Source of the DNA: Prosthecobacter sp. SYSU 5D2
GTDB taxonomy: Bacteria > Verrucomicrobiota > Verrucomicrobiia > Verrucomicrobiales > Verrucomicrobiaceae
Reading direction: 5' to 3'
NCBI RefSeq assembly: GCF_039655865.1
Contig: NZ_JBBYXL010000012.1
Span: 1-64,000, forward strand
DNA length: 64,000 nt
Numbering within the stretch: the first letter of the stretch is position 1; every line of letters begins with the position of its first letter. The notes under the pieces are model-generated. The model was not told the origin of the DNA. It was given only the letters and a program-made list of their open reading frames with translations, and searched no databases. A program made the position numbers and the translations under genes. Positions 34,927 through 42,711 of the stretch are shown one piece after another.

Positions 34927-36381
34927 GTGAGCAAAACGACCCACACCAAGTCCAAGGCAGCCAAAAAAGCGGCGCCTTCCAAAACCTCGGCCAAAAAGCC
35001 AGCCTCCAAGCCTGCGCCCAAATCCGCCAGCAAAACAGTCGCTAAAAAAGCACCCGCCAAGCCCCTGCCCAAAGTCCTGGGAAAGAAAACGCCCGCCAAA
35101 AAAGCCGCCGCCAGCCAGAAAGCCCCTGCGGCCAAAAAAAGTCCCGTAAGGAAAAAGGCAGCTCCCGCCCCAAAGAAAACCGCCATCAAAAAGCCCTCCA
35201 CCCCTGCCAAGAAAACTGCTGTGGCAGCCAAGAAACCTGCCCCGGCTGCCAAAAAGGCCGCCCCCATCGCTAAAAAGGCCGTTCCTGCCCCCAAAAAAGT
35301 GGCGGTCAAGGCTCCGGTAAAAGTGGCCAAGGCAGCGCCCAAGGTGGAAAAAGCGGCCCCGCCCGCCCCGACAAAAGCCGCTCCGGTAAAAGCTGCACCT
35401 GCGAAGAAGCCGTCTGCCCCGAAGGCCGCCGCCTCGGCACCCAAAACCACCGCCCAGGTCGCTGCTGCTGCCCCCGTCATTGAGGAGCCCCTCGCCGCGC
35501 CAAAACCTCCTGTCATGTCGGAGGAAAAACCGGTGGCCATCAAATCCGGCGCCCTGTTTTACGATTCCCACATGCACACCCCGCTGTGCAAACATGCCGT
35601 TGGCGAGCCGGAGGAATACGCCGCCCAGGGCCTCAAATCCGGTCTCAAAGGCATCATTTTCACCTGCCATTGCCCCATGCCGGACGGCTTTTGGCCCAGC
35701 GTCCGCATGTCGGACAGCGAGTTTGACACCTATGTCTCCATCGTCCAGCGCGCCGCCCAGGCCTATCGTGGCAAGCTGGATGTCTGCCTCGGGCTGGAAA
35801 GCGAGTTCTATCCCGGTCATGAAAAATGGATCGAGAAGCTGCATCAGCGCGCCGATTTTGATTATATCCTCGGAGGCCTCCATTGGCAGTCGAAGGATTA
35901 CCTGGCCAAGTTTGAAACCGGCACCATCGAGAACTTCCGCCGCAGTTACTTCGAGCACCTCGCCCAGAGCGCGGAAACCGGCCTTTATGACTGCCTGGCC
36001 CACCCGGATCTGGTCAAAAACTACCACCCGGATTCCTGGTGCTTCGCCATCATCAAGAACACCGTCACCACCGTTCTGGATCGCATCGCCAAAACCGGTG
36101 TCGCCATGGAGCTTAACACCTCCGGCCTGAACAAGAGCTATTCGGAGATGAACCCCGGCAATGAAATGCTGCGCATGATGGCCGAGCGGAAGATCCCCAT
36201 CGTCGTCGGCAGCGATGCCCATAAACCCGGCCGTGTGGGTGAGCACTTCATCACCGCACTCAATAACCTGAGCGATTCCGGATACGAGGAAGTCTGCTAC
36301 TTCAAAAAGCGTCAGCGCATTGACGTGAAGATCAGCGATGTCCTCGCCAGCATTCGGCGGGCAATTGATAACAATTCGTAG
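34927..36381 (+). CDS. PHP-family phosphatase (HisJ-like) with histone-H1-like Lys/Ala tail
   Basis: Residues 1-178 are almost only Lys, Ala, Pro, Ser and Thr, with repeated AKKPAPAAKKAAP-type units like histone H1 or bacterial AlgP/Hc1 tails. From residue 210 a PHP domain follows: FYDSHMHTPLCKH (metal ligands His215 and His217), IIFTCHCPMP, CLGLESEFYPGHEKW, YILGGLHW, CLAHPDLV and VVGSDAHKPGRV. This is the histidinol-phosphatase (HisJ/YcdX-like) fold. A GTG start with AGGAGG nine to ten bases upstream, inside the end of the preceding gene, indicates coupling. An in-frame ATG at 35515 could give a tail-less 288-residue form. No his genes are nearby. Confidence 0.85.
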   Translation: MSKTTHTKSKAAKKAAPSKTSAKKPASKPAPKSASKTVAKKAPAKPLPKVLGKKTPAKKAAASQKAPAAKKSPVRKKAAPAPKKTAIKKPSTPAKKTAVAAKKPAPAAKKAAPIAKKAVPAPKKVAVKAPVKVAKAAPKVEKAAPPAPTKAAPVKAAPAKKPSAPKAAASAPKTTAQVAAAAPVIEEPLAAPKPPVMSEEKPVAIKSGALFYDSHMHTPLCKHAVGEPEEYAAQGLKSGLKGIIFTCHCPMPDGFWPSVRMSDSEFDTYVSIVQRAAQAYRGKLDVCLGLESEFYPGHEKWIEKLHQRADFDYILGGLHWQSKDYLAKFETGTIENFRRSYFEHLAQSAETGLYDCLAHPDLVKNYHPDSWCFAIIKNTVTTVLDRIAKTGVAMELNTSGLNKSYSEMNPGNEMLRMMAERKIPIVVGSDAHKPGRVGEHFITALNNLSDSGYEEVCYFKKRQRIDVKISDVLASIRRAIDNNS

Positions 36382-36476
36382 CCGCGGGCGGATCGTTTAG
36401 GCAGGAGTTTGAATCCAAAAAAAGTGTAGCAGCCGTTGCTTGCAGGGGCGCTCAGCTTCGCTATGGGCAGCATCCC

Positions 36477-37622
36477 ATGAATTTATTTCCCGAAAGTCCC
36501 GTCGCCGTACTCTGCAGTGGCGGCGATGCACCCGGCATGAATGCCTTCCTCCGCGCCATCGTGCGCCTGGGGCTGAACCGGCACAAGGTACCCGTGCTCG
36601 GCATAAGGGATGGTTACCGGGGCCTCGTCCGCGCCGCCAAAATGGTCAATGGAGACGCCGAAGAACTCGTCCGGCTGAAACAAGAGATCACCGCCCAGCC
36701 CGGAAACCGCGGTCTCATTGATGCCCAGCAGTTCATCATCCAAATGGACCATGCCAGCGTCAGCGGCATCATGGGGAAAGGCGGCACCATCCTGGGCTCC
36801 GCCCGCTGCCTGGATTTCCACAAACCGGAAGTCAGGCGCAGTGCCATCCAGCTCCTGGAAAGCCTGGGCGTTAAAGCCCTCGTCGTCGTCGGTGGGGACG
36901 GCTCACTGACCGGCGCCCGCCTGCTGGCCGAGGAAAGCAGTCTGCGTATCATCGGCGTACCCGCCACCATTGATAACGACCTGCAGTTTACCGAGATGGC
37001 CCTTGGCGTGGATACCGCCGTGCACACCCTCGTCTGGGCGGTGGACCACTTCATTGACACGGCCCGCAGCCATCGGCGTGTCATGGTTTTGGAGACCATG
37101 GGGCGTGAAAGCGGTGACCTTGCGCGTATGGCCGCCCTGGCCTCCGGCGCTGAAATGGTCATCACCCCGGAAAGCGGCCCGCTGACAGAGAAGTCCATGC
37201 GTGCGTATGCCGAAGAAATCGAAGGTGCCATGACCCGTGGCCGCGGACATGCCATTGTACTGATTGCTGAAGGCGTCACCTTTGACCCGCCCCAGACCCG
37301 CAACGGGGCCTACGTCCTCCGGGATGTCTTTCAGAAATACTTCCAACGTGAAGGGGCCCCGTTCCAAGACCTGGAAGTCCGTCCCTCCGTGCTCGGCCAC
37401 CTTCAGCGCGGCGGCCACACCACCCCCGGAGATTGCATCTTGGCCGCCCGTTTTGCAGAAGAAGCCTGGCGCTCCATCCTGGACAGCAACAGCAAAAACG
37501 GCATCACCGCCCTTCAATATAACAAAGTCCAGATCGTCCCATTCGGCTGCCCCGATCTCCCCGAGCGCGCCGTTCATTCCCAGGCCATGGACCAGCTCCA
37601 TGATGACCTGAGTTCCTGGTAA
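36477..37622 (+). CDS. 6-phosphofructokinase, ATP-type signature
   Basis: A 381-residue phosphofructokinase phosphorylating fructose 6-phosphate. The elements are VLCSGGDAPGMNAFLRAIV, IRDGYRGLV, GGTILGSARC, VVVGGDGSLTGARLL, IIGVPATIDNDL and VLETMGRESGDLA. The GGDG sequence (Gly at the position where PPi enzymes have Asp) and absence of Lys before TIDND argue for ATP use. The residue before TIDND is Ala instead of the usual Gly, so donor preference should be treated as predicted. A 95-base gap without a gene precedes it. Confidence 0.88.
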   Translation: MNLFPESPVAVLCSGGDAPGMNAFLRAIVRLGLNRHKVPVLGIRDGYRGLVRAAKMVNGDAEELVRLKQEITAQPGNRGLIDAQQFIIQMDHASVSGIMGKGGTILGSARCLDFHKPEVRRSAIQLLESLGVKALVVVGGDGSLTGARLLAEESSLRIIGVPATIDNDLQFTEMALGVDTAVHTLVWAVDHFIDTARSHRRVMVLETMGRESGDLARMAALASGAEMVITPESGPLTEKSMRAYAEEIEGAMTRGRGHAIVLIAEGVTFDPPQTRNGAYVLRDVFQKYFQREGAPFQDLEVRPSVLGHLQRGGHTTPGDCILAARFAEEAWRSILDSNSKNGITALQYNKVQIVPFGCPDLPERAVHSQAMDQLHDDLSSW

Positions 37623-37803
37623 AGGCGCGTTCATTGCCCCGAATTTTCCAGCGTTGCCCTAAACCTGATGCACCAGGCAGGATGAAGCTCAAGATGTTCA
37701 CAATTTCCTCTTGCCAATCTCAGCCGACGTGGTTTCTTCGCGGCCCTTTTATAACATCCCAAACACAACCCGCCTGACAAGGTGTCGGGTTTCATAACTG
37801 ACC

Positions 37804-38061
37804 ATGAGCGAAGCTACCACCAGCCCCAAAGAATTCAAACTGCACGAAAAAGACACCGGCAGCGCCGACGTGCAGGTCGCGATCTTGACGGCCCGTATCA
37901 ATGAACTGACCGAGCACCTGACGGTGCACTCCAAGGACCACTCCACACGCCGTGGCCTTCTCCGCATGGTGGCCCGCCGCCGCAAGCTTCTTGACTACTT
38001 GAAGCTGACCGCCAACGAGCGCTACCTGAAGCTCCTCAAGAGCCTGAGCCTGCGCCGCTAA
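37804..38061 (+). CDS. rpsO: 30S ribosomal protein S15
   Basis: The 85-residue sequence has the S15 core: [41 protein letters not shown] and [19 protein letters not shown]. It is four residues shorter than the E. coli protein. S15 binds 16S rRNA helix 22 and helps assemble the 30S platform. rpsO precedes pnp, the classic arrangement, with a strong hairpin between them. The 181-base upstream gap contains a TATAAC that could be a -10 element, but no matching -35 was found. Confidence 0.97.
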   Translation: MSEATTSPKEFKLHEKDTGSADVQVAILTARINELTEHLTVHSKDHSTRRGLLRMVARRRKLLDYLKLTANERYLKLLKSLSLRR

Positions 38062-38073
38062 TTCACTTTTCCC

Positions 38074-38114
38074 ACAAACAAGGGGTGATGCACAAAACAT
38101 CACCCCTTGTTTGT
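38074..38114 (+). terminator. 17-bp perfect hairpin between rpsO and pnp
   Basis: The arms ACAAACAAGGGGTGATG (38074-38090) and its exact reverse complement (38098-38114) flank the seven-base loop CACAAAA. It starts 13 bases after the rpsO stop. No long U-run follows (only TTTGTA inside the stem end), so it may act as an attenuator or as an RNase processing site, as in the E. coli rpsO-pnp spacer. Confidence 0.75.
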
Positions 38115-38267
38115 ATTCAGCCAGTATGCACCCGGATACCGGGTCGCTTGCCTGTGCGCAGCCCTTTCCCTCAACGAGGGTGTCATCAGGCCAAGCCGCT
38201 GAGACTGAACTCCCCCTGCCCCAGGCAGGATCCTTCCCAAAACAAACAAACATAGAATACAGCCACC

Positions 38268-40424
38268 ATGGCCATCCATAAAGTAACAACTCCCTGCGGT
38301 TCAGGGATCATCGAAATCGAAACAGGCAAGCTCGCTCACCTCGCTGATGGCGCGGTGACCGTCCGCCTGGGTGACACCATCGTCATCGTCACTGCCGTCT
38401 CCGCCACCAAGATCAAGGAAGGTCTCGACTTCTTCCCGCTGTCCGTGGAGTACAAAGAAAAAGCCTCTGCCGCCGGCAAGTTCCCTGGTGGATACTTCAA
38501 GCGCGAAGGCCGCCCCACCGAAAAGGAAATCCTGACCTGCCGCATGACGGACCGCCCATTGCGCCCGTTGTTCCCGAAAGGCTACCTTTACGAAACCCAG
38601 ATCGTCGCCCTGCTGCTCAGCGCAGACGGTCAGAACGATTCGGACATCCTCGCCATCAACGGTGCTTCCGCCGCTCTTTGCGTTTCTGACATCCCTTTCG
38701 CAGGCCCTATCGGTGCCGTGCGTGTGGGCCGCGTGAACGGCCAGTTTATCGCCAACCCCACCCACAGCCAGCGCGAGGACAGCGACCTGGACCTCGTTTA
38801 CGTCGGTAACAAGACCGACGTCATCATGATCGAAGGCGCTGCCCTCGAAATGCCTGAGAGCGACTTCATCGCCGCCCTCCGGTTCGCCCAGGACAGCATC
38901 CAGGGCCTGGTGAAGGCTCAGGAAGAACTCGCCGCCCTGGCTGGCAAAGAGAAGCGCGTGGTGCCTCTCATGCTCGTCAAAGACGAACTCCTCGAAGTCG
39001 CCTACGAAATCGCCGGTGACCGCATCGAAGGCGCCATCTATCAGCCAAGCAAAGTCGCCCGTAATAAGGCTGTCGGCGCGTTGAAGGATGAAGTGGAAGC
39101 CGCCATCAAGGCACGTTTCCCTGAAGCGACCGGTTTCGAGATCAGCCAGGCTTTCGACTACCTCCAGAAGAAGGCATTCCGCATCTCCATTCTGGACAAA
39201 ATGAGCCGCTGTGATGGCCGCGCCATTGACCAGATCCGCAACCTTTCCGGTGAAGTTTCTGTGCTTCCGCGCACGCATGGTTCCGCCCTTTTCGCCCGTG
39301 GCGAAACGCAGGCCCTTTCCATCGCCACGCTGGCCCCGGCGGACGAAGCCCAGGAAATGGACACCTACGCAGGCGGCCCTGACAGCAAGCGCTTCATCCT
39401 GCACTATAACTTCCCTCCCTTCTCGGTGGGTGAGTGTGGCCGCTTCGGCGGTCAGAACCGCCGTGAAATCGGCCATGGCGCCCTCGCTGAGCGCTCCATT
39501 GACGCCGTGATCCCGCCGAAATCCAAGTTCCCATACGCCATCCGCGTGAGCAGTGAAGTGATGGCCTCCAACGGCTCCACTTCGATGGCCTCCGTTTGCT
39601 CCGGCGTCATGGCCCTCCTGGATGCAGGTGTGCCGCTGATCCGCCCCGTGGCCGGCATCTCCGTCGGTCTCGTCACCGAGTTCGAAGGCGAAAGCATGAA
39701 GCGCTACCTCACCATGATGGACATCCTCGGTTCTGAGGACCATTTCGGCGACATGGACTTCAAGCTTTGCGGCACCTCCGAAGGCGTCACCGGCTACCAG
39801 CTTGACCTCAAGCTTCCCGGCATCCCCCTCAGCATCCTCGAAGAAGCCATCGCCAAGGCCAAAAACGGCCGCACGGAAGTGCTCTCCGCCATGGCCTCCG
39901 CCATCAGCGAAGTGCAGCCTCTCAGCCCGCACGCTCCACGCATCGAGATCATGAAGATCAACCCCGACAAGATCGGTGAACTCATCGGTCCTGGCGGCAA
40001 AAACATCAAAGGCATCCAGGCCGAGTCCGGCGCTGAAATCAGCATCGAGGACGACGGCACCATCTACGTTTACGCCACCCGCAAGGAAGGGCTTGAGCGC
40101 GCCATCGAGATGATCGGCGGCGTCTCCCAGGAGATCGAGCCCGGCAAGATCTACACTGGCAAGATCGTCAGCACGACGAACTTCGGTGCCTTCATGAACC
40201 TCGGTGGCAAGAAGGACGGCCTCATCCACGTCTCCGAACTCGCCGACTTCCGCGTCAACCGCGTGGAAGACGTCGTCAAGGTCGGTGACATCGTCACCGC
40301 CAAGTGCCTCGGCATTGACGAAAAAGGCCGCGTGAAGATGAGCCGCAAGGCCGCCATGAAGGAAAAGGACGATGCCGCCAAGGCTGAATCCGGCGCTCCT
40401 GCAGAAGCGGAAGACCTGGGCTAA
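38268..40424 (+). CDS. pnp: Polyribonucleotide nucleotidyltransferase (PNPase)
   Basis: PNPase degrades RNA 3' to 5' with phosphate in the degradosome. The 718-residue protein has two RNase PH domains (first: RLGDTIVIVTAVSATKIKEG; second: EVSVLPRTHGSALFARGETQ and GGQNRREIGHGALAERSID). A KH domain follows (KINPDKIGELIGPGGKNIKG), then an S1 domain (GKIYTGKIVSTTNFGAFMNL) and a charged tail. Length and order are standard. It is followed by an intrinsic terminator. Confidence 0.98.
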   Translation: MAIHKVTTPCGSGIIEIETGKLAHLADGAVTVRLGDTIVIVTAVSATKIKEGLDFFPLSVEYKEKASAAGKFPGGYFKREGRPTEKEILTCRMTDRPLRPLFPKGYLYETQIVALLLSADGQNDSDILAINGASAALCVSDIPFAGPIGAVRVGRVNGQFIANPTHSQREDSDLDLVYVGNKTDVIMIEGAALEMPESDFIAALRFAQDSIQGLVKAQEELAALAGKEKRVVPLMLVKDELLEVAYEIAGDRIEGAIYQPSKVARNKAVGALKDEVEAAIKARFPEATGFEISQAFDYLQKKAFRISILDKMSRCDGRAIDQIRNLSGEVSVLPRTHGSALFARGETQALSIATLAPADEAQEMDTYAGGPDSKRFILHYNFPPFSVGECGRFGGQNRREIGHGALAERSIDAVIPPKSKFPYAIRVSSEVMASNGSTSMASVCSGVMALLDAGVPLIRPVAGISVGLVTEFEGESMKRYLTMMDILGSEDHFGDMDFKLCGTSEGVTGYQLDLKLPGIPLSILEEAIAKAKNGRTEVLSAMASAISEVQPLSPHAPRIEIMKINPDKIGELIGPGGKNIKGIQAESGAEISIEDDGTIYVYATRKEGLERAIEMIGGVSQEIEPGKIYTGKIVSTTNFGAFMNLGGKKDGLIHVSELADFRVNRVEDVVKVGDIVTAKCLGIDEKGRVKMSRKAAMKEKDDAAKAESGAPAEAEDLG

Positions 40425-40462
40425 ACCAGCACATCGTTGGTTAGACCAACGGCTAAAAATTC

Positions 40463-40495
40463 AGCGGCAACCGGCAGACCGGTTGCCGCTTTTTT
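40463..40495 (+). terminator. Rho-independent terminator after pnp
   Basis: A 12-pair perfect stem, AGCGGCAACCGG (40463-40474) with CCGGTTGCCGCT (40479-40490), closes on loop CAGA and is followed directly by a run of T residues. It lies 38 bases past the pnp stop codon. Confidence 0.93.
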
Positions 40496-40504
40496 GTGCG
40501 CCGG

Positions 40505-40608
40505 ACTGCGGTGTTCGGAGTCCCGCATTTATGCGGTGATTGGGAGAGCTTCGTAGCTTCAAAGATTCCGTCCCGCCTTCCTGCGGGACGGCACTCCAAA
40601 CGCCGCGA
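40505..40608. repeat. Imperfect palindromic element between pnp and the PQQ-propeller gene
   Basis: The outer left part (near 40507-40528: TGCGGTGTTCGGAGTCCCGC) is an imperfect reverse complement of the right part (40582-40607, containing GCGGGACGGCACTCCAAACG). Inside lies a perfect small hairpin, GTCCCGC-CTTCCT-GCGGGAC. The whole looks like a mobile palindromic repeat of the REP/MITE kind rather than a terminator, although it may also stop transcription of the convergent gene. Confidence 0.6.
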
Positions 40609-40646
40609 CTCTGCGTTCGCAGTTTCGACCCTGTGATTAAATTACC

Positions 40647-41903
40647 CTACTTCCCAATGCACCAAAGATGCTCGTAACTGCGGATGAAAATCTGCCCGTC
40701 ACTCACCGCCATCGAACCGATGACTTTCTCGCCAATGGAGTTCGTCGCCAGAAGCTCAAACGTGGGGCTGGCACGAAAGATAAAAGCATCGCCTCCCTGG
40801 TTCACCGCATAGCACAATCCTTCCGCAGTTAGGACGAGAGAAGACCAGTTTTGGCCACGTGGCCCCGGCCCCTTTAGCCGCTCATTCCACACCATCCCAC
40901 CTGTTTTCAGATCCCGGCATTCCGCGATGCCGCCATCGGTGAGAATGTAGTGATGACCCTCATGAAGCACACCGGAGCCAATCCGCTGGCTCACCTTTGG
41001 CAGGTGCCAGACGCGATGCGTCTTCGTCACATCTCCATCACCGCCCGCCTTCACCATCAGACCCTGACCATTGAACCCGCCAAAGGCCACCACATGCCCG
41101 TCCGCATACAGGGGCGAATTGTACACCAGCGGATTCAATCCCTCGCAAGTCCACCATTGCTTGCCGGTCATGGGATCAAACGCGCAGGCACGGCCCGGAT
41201 AGGACATGAAGAGTTCATAGCGGTCCCCCACCTTCCGAAACAGCGGATCCGCCCAGGAGCCCAGCCATTTCTTTTCCTTGCTCTCGCCTGAGGCACCGCC
41301 GGGCTCATCGTGCTGCCAGAGCGTTTTGCCTGTGGTCTTGTCAAAGGCATAGAGGGTGGTCTTTTCGCCAGGTCCGAAGTTCAAAAAGAACCGGTCCCCG
41401 GCTAGCACAGGTGATGTGCCATTGCCCCAGATATGATGCTGCTTGCCGAGGTCGGTGCGCTTCCACAGTTCCTTCCCCTGCAGGTCATAACAAAAGATTC
41501 CGGCCGAGGCGAAGGAGACGATGACGCGCTCACCATCCGTCGCAGGGGAGGCCGCGCAGTAGGGATTCGTCGCGTGCGTCAGCTCTGGCTCGCGATAGAT
41601 CGTGCCCGCCTCCCAGAGCTGTTTGCCGGTTTTACGGTCCAGGCAGAGCAGCAGACGCTGGCCTGTTTTTTCCACCGCCTGCGTGACGAAAACCTTGTCT
41701 CCCCACACGACCGGCGTGGAGTTTCCCGGGCCCGGAAGCGGGATTTTCCAGAGGACGTTTTCAGTGGCGCTCCACTTTTGCGGCAGGCCGGATTCGGCCG
41801 TGGTGCCATCCCCCTGGATGCCCCGCCACATGGGCCAGTTGTCTGCCTGCAAGGCAGTGAGAAAACTGAACAGACCGAGCGCGACAAGGGTGGATGTCTT
41901 CAT
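40647..41903 (-). CDS. Secreted PQQ-like beta-propeller protein
   Basis: A 418-residue protein with a signal peptide (MKTSTLVALGLFSFLTALQA) followed by DNWPMWRGIQGDG, the start typical of PQQ-like WD40 propellers in this phylum. Propeller blades recur as LLLCLDRKTGKQLWEAG, FCYDLQGKELWKRTDLG, TLYAFDKTTGKTLWQHD and ACAFDPMTGKQWWTCEG. Such proteins usually act as periplasmic scaffolds or sugar/substrate-binding modules; enzyme activity is not indicated. The ATG at 41903 was chosen over an upstream start because the signal peptide begins there. Confidence 0.85.
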   Translation of the reverse strand: MKTSTLVALGLFSFLTALQADNWPMWRGIQGDGTTAESGLPQKWSATENVLWKIPLPGPGNSTPVVWGDKVFVTQAVEKTGQRLLLCLDRKTGKQLWEAGTIYREPELTHATNPYCAASPATDGERVIVSFASAGIFCYDLQGKELWKRTDLGKQHHIWGNGTSPVLAGDRFFLNFGPGEKTTLYAFDKTTGKTLWQHDEPGGASGESKEKKWLGSWADPLFRKVGDRYELFMSYPGRACAFDPMTGKQWWTCEGLNPLVYNSPLYADGHVVAFGGFNGQGLMVKAGGDGDVTKTHRVWHLPKVSQRIGSGVLHEGHHYILTDGGIAECRDLKTGGMVWNERLKGPGPRGQNWSSLVLTAEGLCYAVNQGGDAFIFRASPTFELLATNSIGEKVIGSMAVSDGQIFIRSYEHLWCIGK

Positions 41904-41974
41904 GGTAGAAGGGCATCGTCTTCGAAAGGCACTTTCTTGCAAAACGAAAAATATACAGCCTGAGAAGATCCGCA

Positions 41975-42628
41975 TCAAAGCTGCGTGGTCATTGGACCTT
42001 GATCACTGATGAGATCATCACTCGTCCACATTTCCCGGTCAGGCCCCGCTGACCGCACGGTCATGTGCCACGCGCTCTCAGGATGAAAACGATAAGGCGT
42101 GCCCCACCTATCCAGCAGCTCACCGTCCGCACTGATGGAGGCATGGCTCTTCGGCAGCACGGCGATGCCTTTGGGATTCTCCCCTTGCAACCGGCGCACG
42201 ATTTCATCATTTAGCTCGCCTGTGGGCATGGCCCCGAAAGCGCGGCGGAATTCTTCGAGCAAGACATTGACTGTCTGCACATCGTCATAGGCGGTGTCGT
42301 TTTTCGGGATGTCAGAAACCGCGCCCGACTTGACAGGAAGGCCCTCCGGCGGCGGCAGCGCATCCACAATCTCCATCACCGGCAGAGGATGAACCGTGCC
42401 TTTGGCCGAGGTGGCGTAAAGGTGAAGGCCAAAGACACTGTCAATGGGAGGCGGCGGCAGAGGCGCACGCAGCGGGCCGCAAAAGTCAGGTTCCATCGGT
42501 CCCTTGTTGGCGGTCTTGAGCGCCTTTATCTGGCGGGAAGCGGAATTGGATTCGCCAGCCAGCCACCAACCCACGGTGAGAATCGCGATGACCAGCAGGG
42601 CCAGGCTGATATGGACAAAAGGTTTCAT
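41975..42628 (-). CDS. Membrane-anchored protein with GspG-like C-terminal domain
   Basis: A 217-residue protein with one N-terminal membrane helix (HISLALLVIAILTVGWWLAG). The C-terminus reads ELLDRWGTPYRFHPESAW and then VRSAGPDREMWTSDDL, which resembles the calcium-binding end of the type II secretion pseudopilin GspG (DPWG.PY....S.GPD...GT.DD). The N-terminus lacks a prepilin cleavage motif, so it is not a pilin itself. It follows the DUF1501 gene on the same strand across a strong hairpin. Upstream in-frame residues (to 42850) lie antisense to nothing useful and overlap the DUF1501 gene, so the ATG at 42628 is preferred. Confidence 0.65.
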   Translation of the reverse strand: MKPFVHISLALLVIAILTVGWWLAGESNSASRQIKALKTANKGPMEPDFCGPLRAPLPPPPIDSVFGLHLYATSAKGTVHPLPVMEIVDALPPPEGLPVKSGAVSDIPKNDTAYDDVQTVNVLLEEFRRAFGAMPTGELNDEIVRRLQGENPKGIAVLPKSHASISADGELLDRWGTPYRFHPESAWHMTVRSAGPDREMWTSDDLISDQGPMTTQL

Positions 42629-42670
42629 AAACGAAAAGAAAAAAGGAAAGGCAGGAACCCGATGGGTGAA

Positions 42671-42703
42671 GAAAGGGAGCGGGCATCCCCTGCCCGCTCC
42701 CTT
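42671..42703 (-). terminator. 13-bp hairpin downstream of the DUF1501 gene
   Basis: Arms 42673-42685 (AAGGGAGCGGGCA) and 42691-42703 pair perfectly around a five-base loop. On the minus strand the stem ends in TTTCTTC. It starts eight bases after the DUF1501 stop and precedes the GspG-like gene, so it may separate or attenuate expression of the two. Confidence 0.8.
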
Positions 42704-42711
42704 GGCTTTGC

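Noticed and set aside
37711..37790. TTGCCA and TATAAC as an rpsO promoter
   Set aside because: The spacing (about 33 bases) is too long for a sigma-70 pair; only the -10 part is mentioned.
38301..40229. 642-codon open frame on the minus strand
   Set aside because: It is a shadow of pnp; its composition matches antisense of a conserved gene and it has no domain.
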